Of a stretch of 64,000 nucleotides of DNA, positions 53,920 to 62,204 are shown piece after piece. How positions within the stretch are numbered: the stretch's first letter is position 1; each line of letters begins with the position of its first letter. The position numbers and the translations under genes are program-made. Source of the DNA: Pseudoalteromonas rubra. Lineage in GTDB: Bacteria; Pseudomonadota; Gammaproteobacteria; Enterobacterales; Alteromonadaceae. The DNA lies in the NCBI RefSeq assembly GCF_000238295.3, contig NZ_AHCD03000020.1, forward strand, positions 310,001 through 374,000, given 5' to 3'. The notes beneath the pieces are model-generated. The model did not search any database. It was not told where the DNA came from and saw only the letters and a list, made by a program, of their open reading frames with translations.

Positions 53920-56766
53920 TTACAGGCTTTCGATTTTCGCTTTTTGCTCAAGCAACTTGGCTTTGGCGTCGCTGTACTCGGCCAGTTTGGCCTTTTCTTT
54001 ATCGAGTACCGCAGCAGGAGCGTTGTTGACGAACTTCTCGTTTGCCAGCTTTTTCTCAACCTGTGCCAGGCCTTTTTCCGCTTTTTCCAGCTGCTTGGCG
54101 ATACGGGCCATTTCGGCTTCGACATCAATCAGACCCGCCATAGGGATCATGATCTCAAGGTCGCCAATAAAGGCGGTAGCGGATGCCGGGGCATCGTCTT
54201 TGCTTGCCAGTACCTTGATGTCTTCCAGTTTAGCCAGTGAGCTCAGGAACGCCTGGTTGTTGTCAAGACGGCGTTGATCCTGCTCAGACACATTGGCCAG
54301 CAACACGCTAAGTGGTTTGCTTGGACTGATGTCCATCTCACCGCGAATGTTACGGATAGCCAGAATGAACTGTTTAACCCACTCCAGGTCTTCCATTGCT
54401 TGTGTATCTACCTGTTCGGCATCAAACTGTGGGAAGCGCTGCAGCATGATGGTGTTTGCTTCGATACCAGCCAGTGGTGCAACACGCTGCCAGATGGTTT
54501 CTGTGATATAAGGCATCAGCGGGTGCATCAGACGTAGCAGGCCTTCCAGAACCGTGATCAGGGTGTGACGTGTACCACGTTGCTGGGCTTCGTTGCCCTT
54601 GAACAGAATTGGCTTAGTCAGCTCCAGGTACCAGTCACAGAACTGGTTCCAGGTGAACTCGTAAATGGTGTTCGCGGCCAGATCAAAGCGGTAGTTGTCC
54701 AGGTGCTCCGTGAAGGTTTTCACTGTGTTCTGGAACTGACCCAAAATCCATCGATCTGCCAGAGACACCTGCATCTCGCCACCGTTGAAACCACAATCCT
54801 GCTCTTCGGTGTTCATCAGCACGTAACGGCTGGCGTTCCACAGCTTGTTACAGAAGTTACGATACCCTTCCAGACGGTTCATATCCCAGTTGATATCACG
54901 ACCGGTTGAGGCCATAGCAGCCAGGGTAAAGCGCAGCGCATCGGTGCCGTGTGCTTCAATGCCATCAGCAAAAGTCTTACGGGTGTTCTTTTCAATCTTT
55001 GCGGCCAGCTGTGGCTGCATCATGTTGCCGGTACGCTTCTGAACCAGGCTTTCCAGATCGATACCATCGATCATGTCCAGCGGATCCAGTACATTACCTT
55101 TTGACTTAGACATCTTGTCGCCATTTTCGTCACGGATCAGACCGGTTACGTAAACGGTTTTAAATGGCACCTGAGGTTTGCCTTGGTCGTCTTTCACAAA
55201 GTGCAGTGTCATCATGATCATACGGGCAACCCAGAAGAAAATGATGTCAAAACCAGTCACCAGCGTATCTGACGGGTGGAACATCTTCAGATCGTCAGTA
55301 TTTTCTGGCCAGCCTTGGGTTGAGAAGGTCCACAGTGCAGAAGAGAACCAGGTATCCAGTACATCATCGTCCTGGCTCAGAACAACGTCGTCGGCCAGGT
55401 TGTTGTCGCGGCGTACTTCGGCTTCATCGCGACCAACGTAAACATTACCTTCGTTGTCGTACCAGGCCGGGATACGGTGTCCCCACCATAGCTGACGAGA
55501 AATACACCAGTCCTGAATATCGCGCATCCAGGAGAAGTACATGTTTTCGTACTGTTTAGGCACGAACTGGATGTCACCGTTTTCTACGGCTTTAATTGCC
55601 GGCTCAGCCAGTGGTGCAACGCGTACATACCATTGGTCAGTCAAAAGTGGCTCAATGACCACACCAGAGCGGTCGCCATAAGGGACAGTCAGGCTGTGGT
55701 CGTCGATTTTTTCCAGCAGGCCAGCTTGTTCAAACTCATCAACAATCAGTTTGCGGGCATCGAAACGATCAAGACCATGGAAGCGCTCAGGCAATGGCGC
55801 ATCCAGCTCCAGTGGCTTGCCATCAAAGGTGAAGGTTTCGCCTTCGCTCAAAATCGCCGCATCTTTGTTGAAGACGTTGATCATGGGCAGCTGATGACGC
55901 TTACCAACTTCGTTATCGTTGAAGTCGTGTGCTGGTGTGATCTTCACACAACCAGTGCCTTTTTCCATGTCTGCGTGTTCATCGGCAACGATTGGAATAC
56001 GACGGTTGACGATTGGCAATAAGATCTCTTTGCCGATCAAGTCCTGATAACGCTCATCATCCGGGTTGACTGCCACACCGGTGTCGCCCAGCATGGTTTC
56101 CGGACGCGTTGTTGCCACTACAATGTAGTCTTTGCCGTCTTTGGTTTTAACACCATCAGCCAGCGGGTAACGCAGGTTCCACATGTGGCCCTGCTTGTCT
56201 TTGTTTTCTACTTCCAGATCAGAAATTGCGGTGTGTAGTTTTGGATCCCAGTTAACCAGACGCTTACCGCGGTAGATCAGATCGTCTTTATATAAACGAA
56301 CAAAGACTTCTTTCACCGCTTCAGACAGACCGTCGTCCATAGTAAAGCGCTCACGATCCCAGTCTACCGATGCACCCAGGCGACGAAGCTGCTTGGTGAT
56401 GGTGCCACCTGACTCGTTTTTCCATTGCCAGATACGGTTGATAAACTCTTCGCGGCCCAGGTCGTGACGGGTTTTGCTTTCTTCAGCGGCCAGCTTACGC
56501 TCAACAACCATTTGGGTTGCGATACCTGCGTGGTCTGTTCCCACCTGCCATAAAGTATTTTTGCCCTGCATTCGCTGGTAGCGGATCAGGGTGTCCATGA
56601 TGGTGTCCTGGAAGGCGTGGCCCATGTGTAGGCTACCCGTGACATTCGGTGGTGGGATCATGATCGAATAGGCATCGCCCTGACCTGATGGCTTAAAGTA
56701 GCCATTCTCTTCCCAGCCTTGGTACAAAGACTGTTCGATATCTTGCGGATTATAGGTTTTATCCAT
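53920..56766 (-). CDS. valS: valyl-tRNA synthetase
   Basis: A 948-residue class I synthetase of normal length. It shows PPPNVTGSLHMGHAF (HIGH motif) near residue 40, the editing domain with TTRPETMLGDT, the KMSKS signature in NGDKMSKSKGNV, and a C-terminal coiled coil (about the last 65 residues) typical of ValRS. It charges tRNA-Val and edits Thr-tRNA-Val. It lies 23 bases downstream of holC on the same strand, as in many gammaproteobacteria. Confidence 0.97.
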   Translation of the reverse strand: MDKTYNPQDIEQSLYQGWEENGYFKPSGQGDAYSIMIPPPNVTGSLHMGHAFQDTIMDTLIRYQRMQGKNTLWQVGTDHAGIATQMVVERKLAAEESKTRHDLGREEFINRIWQWKNESGGTITKQLRRLGASVDWDRERFTMDDGLSEAVKEVFVRLYKDDLIYRGKRLVNWDPKLHTAISDLEVENKDKQGHMWNLRYPLADGVKTKDGKDYIVVATTRPETMLGDTGVAVNPDDERYQDLIGKEILLPIVNRRIPIVADEHADMEKGTGCVKITPAHDFNDNEVGKRHQLPMINVFNKDAAILSEGETFTFDGKPLELDAPLPERFHGLDRFDARKLIVDEFEQAGLLEKIDDHSLTVPYGDRSGVVIEPLLTDQWYVRVAPLAEPAIKAVENGDIQFVPKQYENMYFSWMRDIQDWCISRQLWWGHRIPAWYDNEGNVYVGRDEAEVRRDNNLADDVVLSQDDDVLDTWFSSALWTFSTQGWPENTDDLKMFHPSDTLVTGFDIIFFWVARMIMMTLHFVKDDQGKPQVPFKTVYVTGLIRDENGDKMSKSKGNVLDPLDMIDGIDLESLVQKRTGNMMQPQLAAKIEKNTRKTFADGIEAHGTDALRFTLAAMASTGRDINWDMNRLEGYRNFCNKLWNASRYVLMNTEEQDCGFNGGEMQVSLADRWILGQFQNTVKTFTEHLDNYRFDLAANTIYEFTWNQFCDWYLELTKPILFKGNEAQQRGTRHTLITVLEGLLRLMHPLMPYITETIWQRVAPLAGIEANTIMLQRFPQFDAEQVDTQAMEDLEWVKQFILAIRNIRGEMDISPSKPLSVLLANVSEQDQRRLDNNQAFLSSLAKLEDIKVLASKDDAPASATAFIGDLEIMIPMAGLIDVEAEMARIAKQLEKAEKGLAQVEKKLANEKFVNNAPAAVLDKEKAKLAEYSDAKAKLLEQKAKIESL

Positions 56767-56789
56767 TACACAGAACCTTAAAAAATACT

Positions 56790-57236
56790 TTAGTTGTCAA
56801 TTTCTTTGGTTGAAATTTCAGCGCCGAGTTGACGCAATTGCATGAACCGCTGGCGTGCCGCGTGTTTGGCATTGCTTTCAACCGGCACAAAATCGTAGAT
56901 CTTGTCGAATCGGCGCACAAAATCCGGCAGCTGTTGTGCCAGATTAATCAAAATGGTGCGTCTGCCAACTGGTGGCATCTGGCCGATCTCGACCGGTGCG
57001 CCCCCTTTGGGGCCTTCGCCTTGCAGGTTGTGAGGCACAAAGCTGTCGGCCTCAAAACACCACAAGTGCTCGTCAACCGCATGGGCATCTTCAACGCTGT
57101 CTACGTAAATAAAGACACGTTGTCCGGCGCGGTACAGCTTTGCGGCGCTGCGTGCGGCGAGATCAAAATGAGCCGGCACTGGTTTGCCCGGCTCATTGTT
57201 CTGCTTTAATACAAAAAAGCGTGCGTTGATGGTCAT
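56790..57236 (-). CDS. holC: DNA polymerase III chi subunit
   Basis: A 148-residue protein matching HolC in size and in its order before valS. Recognisable segments are RARFFVL-like opening strands, AAKLYRAGQRVFIYVDS and DEHLWCFEADSFVPHNL, all typical of the chi fold. Chi pairs with psi in the clamp loader and contacts SSB. A terminator separates it from pepA upstream, so holC-valS probably has its own promoter in the 57237-57300 gap. Confidence 0.93.
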   Translation of the reverse strand: MTINARFFVLKQNNEPGKPVPAHFDLAARSAAKLYRAGQRVFIYVDSVEDAHAVDEHLWCFEADSFVPHNLQGEGPKGGAPVEIGQMPPVGRRTILINLAQQLPDFVRRFDKIYDFVPVESNAKHAARQRFMQLRQLGAEISTKEIDN

Positions 57237-57301
57237 GACATGTGGTTTTCTAGCTAGCGAAACGCCTTGTCACAAGGGGAAAGCCTTTAAATGACACAGC
57301 G

Positions 57302-57338
57302 TTCAAAATAAAGCCGCATTCTGACACAGAATACGGCT
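57302..57338 (-). terminator. intrinsic terminator of pepA
   Basis: AGCCG, a mismatch and ATTCT (57312-57321) pair with AGAAT, a mismatch and CGGCT (57328-57338). Read on the minus strand, the hairpin is followed by TTTATTTT, so it ends the pepA transcript before holC. Confidence 0.75.
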
Positions 57339-57383
57339 ATCATCAATCAACGTGGTGCGTGACATCGGCTGTCACAGCATGAA

Positions 57384-58895
57384 TTAGTCCTGAGGTTGCT
57401 CAGTCACGTCCACGCGGTTAAGCAGGTATTGCATTAACATAGGGACCGGACGACCGGTTGCACCTTTATTGGCACCACTGCGCCAGGCTGTTCCTGCGAT
57501 GTCCAGGTGTGCCCAGTTGTACTTCTTGGTGAATTTAGACAAGAAGCAGGCGGCGGTAATCGTTCCGGCAGGGCGGCCACCCAGGTTGGTGAAGTCGGCA
57601 AACGGGCTCTTCAGTTGTTCCTGATAGTCATCCCATAAAGGCAGCTGCCATGCGCGATCACCACTTTGCTCAGACGCTTTTAACAAGTCATGCGCCAGCG
57701 GGTTGTGGTTCGACAACAAACCGGTTGCATGATGGCCCAGGGCGATAATACACGCACCGGTCAGGGTTGCCACGTCAACGACCACTTCTGGCTCAAACGC
57801 TTCAACATAGGTTAGTGCATCACACAGGACCAGTCGGCCTTCTGCATCGGTATTGAGTACTTCAACTGTCTGACCAGACATAGTGGTCAGGATGTCACCC
57901 GGGCGATAAGCATTGCTGCTCGGCATGTTTTCACAGCCAGCCAGCACGCCGATAACGTTCAGTGGCAGCTGCATTTGCACGACGGCGCGCATCAGGCCCA
58001 GAACGCCGGCGGCGCCACCCATGTCGTATTTCATCTCGTCCATGCCTTCGCCTGGTTTGATAGAAATACCGCCCGAATCAAATGTCAGGCCTTTACCGAC
58101 GAACACGATAGGCGCTTGCTTTTGCGGGGCACCGTTATAGTGGATCACCGACATCACGGATTCGTTGTCACTACCGCGACCAACCGCCAGATATGAGTGC
58201 ATACCCAGCTCTTCCATTTCTTTTTCGCCAACCAGATTAACCGTGACGTTGTCGAATTCATCGGCTAATGCCTGAGCCTGCTCACCTAAGTAGCGAGGAT
58301 TGCAGATGTTTGGCGGCATGTTTGCCACGTCTTTACATAAAGTGGCACCGGCTGCGATGGCCAGTCCATGCTCGATGGCGCTCTCGCCAATCGGCAATTC
58401 ACGGCGTGTCGGTACGTTGAAAACAATTTTACGTAGTGGACGACGTGCTTCGCTCTTTTTGCTTTTCAGCTGGTTAAAGGTGTAAAGGCTGTCCTGAGTG
58501 GTTTCTACTGCCTGGCGAACTTTCCAGTAAGTATCGCGTCCTTTAACGTGTTGTTCAGTCAGGAAGCAAACGGCTTCCATTGAACCTGTGTCATTTAAGG
58601 TGCTGATGGTTTTGGCGATGATCTGTTTGTATTGTTTGTCGTCTAGCTCACGCTCTTTACCACAGCCCACAAGTAGCACACGTTCACTCAATACGTTTGG
58701 TACATGGTGAAGTAAAAGCACCTGGCCGGGTTTACCTTCTAGGTCTCCGCGGCGCAGCAGGTTAGAAATATACCCTTCGCTGATTTTATCCAGCTGCTCC
58801 CCGACGGGTGAAAGGCGGCGTGGTTCGTATACGCCGACAACAATACACGCACTGCGTTGTTTTTCTGGGCTACCACTTTTTACGCTGAATTCCAT
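57384..58895 (-). CDS. pepA: leucyl aminopeptidase (M17)
   Basis: A 503-residue protein with the M17 signature NTDAEGRLVL (metal-binding Asp and Glu) and upstream catalytic residues in VGKGLTFDSGGISIKPG and KYDMGGAAGVLG. In E. coli PepA removes N-terminal residues from peptides and also acts as a DNA-binding factor in Xer recombination and carAB control. It is divergent from lptF, with a 231-base gap that contains a TATAAT at 59045 without a clear -35. Confidence 0.96.
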   Translation of the reverse strand: MEFSVKSGSPEKQRSACIVVGVYEPRRLSPVGEQLDKISEGYISNLLRRGDLEGKPGQVLLLHHVPNVLSERVLLVGCGKERELDDKQYKQIIAKTISTLNDTGSMEAVCFLTEQHVKGRDTYWKVRQAVETTQDSLYTFNQLKSKKSEARRPLRKIVFNVPTRRELPIGESAIEHGLAIAAGATLCKDVANMPPNICNPRYLGEQAQALADEFDNVTVNLVGEKEMEELGMHSYLAVGRGSDNESVMSVIHYNGAPQKQAPIVFVGKGLTFDSGGISIKPGEGMDEMKYDMGGAAGVLGLMRAVVQMQLPLNVIGVLAGCENMPSSNAYRPGDILTTMSGQTVEVLNTDAEGRLVLCDALTYVEAFEPEVVVDVATLTGACIIALGHHATGLLSNHNPLAHDLLKASEQSGDRAWQLPLWDDYQEQLKSPFADFTNLGGRPAGTITAACFLSKFTKKYNWAHLDIAGTAWRSGANKGATGRPVPMLMQYLLNRVDVTEQPQD

Positions 58896-59126
58896 TGCGA
58901 CTCCTGAGTCAATGTGCTGTCTTTTTTGAACTTTTTATGCCTCAGCCACTCCATTTCTAGGTGCTGAACTAAAAAACGGCTAATTGACGCGTGCATTTGG
59001 CGCTTTAGCCTGTTGCTTTAGTAGGATATTTGGATCCGATGGCATATAATAAAGTGATTAAAATAACCAGTTTACTCAAAATTTCCTACTATTCCAGTGA
59101 AATGAGACGTTTTATAGGGGCGGACA

Positions 59127-60239
59127 TTGCTTATTTTTCGATATCTGACTGCTGAGATATTAAAATCTCAGGTCGCCGTTTTTATGACCCTTATGACCAT
59201 CTTCATCTCGCAGAAGTTTGTCCGGATCCTGGCTGAGGCCTCAGGTGGCAGCATTCCGGGAAAACTTGTTATGTCTTTTCTGGCCCTAAATTTACCTAAA
59301 CTGGCGGTGTATATCCTGCCATTAAGCTTATTTTTGGGCATTATCCTCGCCTATAGCCGGGTCTATGCTGACAGTGAAATGACGGTACTCAAGGCGTGCG
59401 GTGTCAGTGAGTGGTATGTCGTGCGCGTGACTTTGGTCTCCAGTTTTGTGATTGCGCTGATGGCCGCGGTGCTGAGCTTATATCTGGCGCCCTGGGCAGG
59501 TGAAAAAGAAAATCAGCTGCGCGAACAAGCCAATGCAGAATCGGGGCTCAGCCAGATCCGGGCCGGGCGCTTCCAGCAAACGGGCAATGAAAAGGCAGTG
59601 GTATTTGTCCACAACACCAGTGATCAGGGCAAAGAGCTAAATCGTGTGTTTGTGGCTCAGTTACCTGATCGCGATTCAAATCAGGCGGCACGTATCGTGT
59701 TTGCTCAGAATGGTCGGGTCGTTGAAGAAGGCACCGGTGAGCAGCAGCTGGTGCTCAGTGAAGGGAAACGATTCGAAACCGACGGTTTCAGTCAGGCGCT
59801 GAACAAAACTGAGTTTAGCAGTTATCAGGTGCAGATCCGTGAGCAGGAAATTGAACAGCGGCGTCGTAAGCTTGAAGACTTGCCCTCGTCCAGTCTGCTG
59901 CAAATGGGCACCCCCGAGGCCATTGCCCAGTTCCAGCTACGTTTATCTGTGCCAATTTCTATTATTTTGCTGACCTTACTGGCGGTTCCGCTGAGTGTGG
60001 TGAATCCCAGACAGGGTAAGTTTGCCAAACTGGTTCCGGCGATTTGTATCTATCTGGGTTACTTTATCATGCTCAATGCGGGTAAATATCTGGTCGCTGA
60101 AGGCAAGGTACCAACCTCGGTTGGCTTGTGGTGGATCCACTTGTGTGTGTTATTTATTGGTGCTTACCTGATAGCCAAAGGCCGGCCTTTTGGTGTCTGG
60201 GTGCGTGCCATGCTGTTAAAACGGGAGCCACAGCAATGA
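59127..60239 (+). CDS. lptF: LPS export ABC transporter permease LptF
   Basis: A 370-residue YjgP/YjgQ-family permease with six membrane helices, three on each side of a periplasmic jellyroll of about 160 residues (about 105-260). Together with LptG and the LptB ATPase it lifts lipopolysaccharide out of the inner membrane onto LptC. It starts from TTG with GGGGCGGA just upstream. The divergent arrangement with pepA is the standard gammaproteobacterial one. Stop overlaps lptG as ATGA. Confidence 0.95.
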   Translation: MLIFRYLTAEILKSQVAVFMTLMTIFISQKFVRILAEASGGSIPGKLVMSFLALNLPKLAVYILPLSLFLGIILAYSRVYADSEMTVLKACGVSEWYVVRVTLVSSFVIALMAAVLSLYLAPWAGEKENQLREQANAESGLSQIRAGRFQQTGNEKAVVFVHNTSDQGKELNRVFVAQLPDRDSNQAARIVFAQNGRVVEEGTGEQQLVLSEGKRFETDGFSQALNKTEFSSYQVQIREQEIEQRRRKLEDLPSSSLLQMGTPEAIAQFQLRLSVPISIILLTLLAVPLSVVNPRQGKFAKLVPAICIYLGYFIMLNAGKYLVAEGKVPTSVGLWWIHLCVLFIGAYLIAKGRPFGVWVRAMLLKREPQQ

Positions 60240-61306
60240 TGAAAACCCTGGATTGGTATCTCGGGCGCAGCATTTTACAAACCACGGGCTTTGCCTTGTT
60301 GGTGTTTGTGGGCATCAATACCTTAATCAAATTTATTGAGCAGTTACGCTCTGTGGGTCGCGGCACCTATGATGTCATGGATGCGTTGTTGTTCACTCTG
60401 TACAGCATGCCCAGTGATATTGTGGTGTTCTTCCCAATGGCGGCGCTGATTGGTGGCCTGACCGGGCTGGGGGCTTTGGCTTCGAGCAGCGAACTGGTGG
60501 TGATGCAGGCTGCGGGGATGTCGCGATTACAGATCATCGGGTCGGTGATGAAATCGGCGATTGTGCTGGCATTATGCATGATGGCATTGGGCGAGTGGGG
60601 TGCACCACAGGCAGAACAAACAGCCAAACAACTGCGTAATCAGGCAATTAATGGTGGTGAGGTGTTCGAGGCGCAGCAGGGCGTGTGGGCCAAAGATGGC
60701 AGTAATTTTATTAATATTGCCAACATCGAAAAATCCGGCAATCTGCAAAATATCAATATTTACCACTTTGATGATGATCTTAATCTGCTGAAAATCACCC
60801 GTGCTAAGTCTGGTACTGCGACTGATGACGGTTGGCAGCTGAAAGCCATTGAGGAAGTGACCATTGAAGAGCAACAGATCAGTACACAATACGCTCAGAC
60901 ACTCAATTATGCATCACAGCTGACGTTGGATCGGCTGGACGTGGCTTCGGTAGAGCCAGACGCATTGTCTTTCTCTGGTTTGTGGTCGTATTTGCAGTAT
61001 CTGAAGCAAAATGAGCAGGACACCAGTAACTATGAACTGGCACTGTGGCGTAAAGTGATGCAACCGGTGACGATTGCGGTGATGCTGCTGGTCGCCTTGT
61101 CTTTTATCTTTGGGCCACTGCGCTCTGTGAGTATGGGGGCGCGTATTATCATGGGGGTGATCACCGGGCTTATCTTCCACCTGAGCAACGAGATTTTCGG
61201 TCCAATCGTTATGGTGTATCAGATCCCGCCGGTCGTAGGGGCTGTGATGCCCAGCGTCTTATTTACCGCCACAGCGTTTTATCTGCTTAACCGTCAACGC
61301 GGGTAA
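60236..61306 (+). CDS. lptG: LPS export ABC transporter permease LptG
   Basis: A 356-residue partner of LptF with the same layout: helices at about residues 10-35, 60-85 and 100-120, a periplasmic domain, and three C-terminal helices (VTIAVMLLVALSFIFGPLRS onward). The start ATG 60236 overlaps the lptF stop; the open frame extends 36 codons upstream but inside lptF. It ends shortly before a bidirectional terminator. Confidence 0.95.
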   Translation: MMKTLDWYLGRSILQTTGFALLVFVGINTLIKFIEQLRSVGRGTYDVMDALLFTLYSMPSDIVVFFPMAALIGGLTGLGALASSSELVVMQAAGMSRLQIIGSVMKSAIVLALCMMALGEWGAPQAEQTAKQLRNQAINGGEVFEAQQGVWAKDGSNFINIANIEKSGNLQNINIYHFDDDLNLLKITRAKSGTATDDGWQLKAIEEVTIEEQQISTQYAQTLNYASQLTLDRLDVASVEPDALSFSGLWSYLQYLKQNEQDTSNYELALWRKVMQPVTIAVMLLVALSFIFGPLRSVSMGARIIMGVITGLIFHLSNEIFGPIVMVYQIPPVVGAVMPSVLFTATAFYLLNRQRG

Positions 61307-61322
61307 GAAAGAGGATGAAAAC

Positions 61323-61351
61323 AAAAAAGCCTGACTCAGTCAGGCTTTTTT
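61323..61351. terminator. bidirectional intrinsic terminator
   Basis: AAAAAAGCCTGAC and GTCAGGCTTTTTT are perfect inverted arms with a three-base loop. It serves the lptFG transcript and the convergent RDD-protein gene. Confidence 0.85.
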
Positions 61352-61371
61352 GTTGCAATGCAACGACCTTT

Positions 61372-61869
61372 TTAATCCAGGCTGTCGTAAATGCGTTTGT
61401 TCTCTTCTTTGCTCAGCACCACCACTTCAGTCCCACAAATCATATCTTGCAGTGCGCGTTTGTGTTTAAAGTCGATCAGTACCAGCAGATTGCCCAGCCC
61501 TAGCAACGCACATAAGGCCCGTGCACTGGCTCTTGGCCAGCTGAGCAACTCACCATCTGGTGTTTGTACTTTTAGCCGCCAGGCACGCATGCCGATGGTT
61601 TGACCGCTTTTAACCCAAAAGTAAGCAAAAAACAGCACAGATACGGCAATCAGCACAAATCCCCGGAAAAATGACAACAGGGGAGAGGCCTGGATCAGCG
61701 CTGATACGTCTTCATGGTTTCCTTGTGAGATCCAGCCTAAAGAGATAAAGCCTTCAATTACCAATAAAAAAACCACCATAGAGAGCATTGCAAATGCAAT
61801 CACGACCAGACCATCATAGATCAGAGATGCAAGACGACGGGTTAAGCCCGCACGGGGAAACGAAGCCAT
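61372..61869 (-). CDS. RDD family membrane protein
   Basis: A 165-residue protein of the RDD family. Early Arg and Asp residues (TRRLASLIYDGLVVIAFAM) give the family its name. There are membrane helices at about residues 20-45, 65-90 and 125-140, and the GMRAWRLKVQTPDG stretch follows the second. Function is not established; some relatives influence sodium/proton balance. It converges with lptG and is divergent from the tRNA-Leu gene. Confidence 0.88.
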   Translation of the reverse strand: MASFPRAGLTRRLASLIYDGLVVIAFAMLSMVVFLLVIEGFISLGWISQGNHEDVSALIQASPLLSFFRGFVLIAVSVLFFAYFWVKSGQTIGMRAWRLKVQTPDGELLSWPRASARALCALLGLGNLLVLIDFKHKRALQDMICGTEVVVLSKEENKRIYDSLD

Positions 61870-61997
61870 TTAGTTCACTCATTAAAGCCGAAATATGACT
61901 TATTCTACCTGATTTTTAATCTAACACTAAAAAACCCGACTAGTTTTAAGCGACTGTTCATTTACCAAGCACTTAAACGACGTTTTGTAAAAAATGC

Positions 61998-62025
61998 TTG
62001 CTACCCTCCCGCCAATTTGTATAAT
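61998..62025 (+). promoter_or_regulatory. promoter of tRNA-Leu
   Basis: TTGCTA (61998-62003), a 16-base spacer and TATAAT (62020-62025), followed by the GC-rich GCTGGGC discriminator typical of stable-RNA genes under stringent control. The expected start is near 62032, leaving a leader of about 88 bases before the tRNA. Confidence 0.7.
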
Positions 62026-62119
62026 GCTGGGCATAGAGACGAAGGCATATAAAACAAAGCCTAAGCTCAAAGTGGTTTTTCTTTATTTTCTCTTGGTTAG
62101 AAGATTAAAGAAAAATTAT

Positions 62120-62204
62120 GCCAGTGTGATGGAATTGGTAGACATGACGGATTCAAAATCCGTTGCCTTCGGGCGTGGCGGTTCAAGTCCGCCCACTGGT
62201 ACCA
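62120..62204 (+). tRNA. tRNA-Leu (anticodon CAA)
   Basis: An 85-base tRNA with a long variable arm. The acceptor GCCAGTG pairs with CACTGGT (first pair G-T), then A and an encoded CCA. The anticodon stem ACGGA/TCCGT encloses TTCAAAA, giving anticodon CAA for codon UUG. The T-arm is GGCGG-TTCAAGT-CCGCC. It has its own promoter and a terminator directly downstream. It is the parent of the tRNA-3'-like segments in the following repeat array. Confidence 0.95.

Noticed and set aside
59022..59050. Promoter for lptF
   Set aside because: TATAAT at 59045 is a good -10, but no -35 lies at an acceptable distance, so I did not call it.
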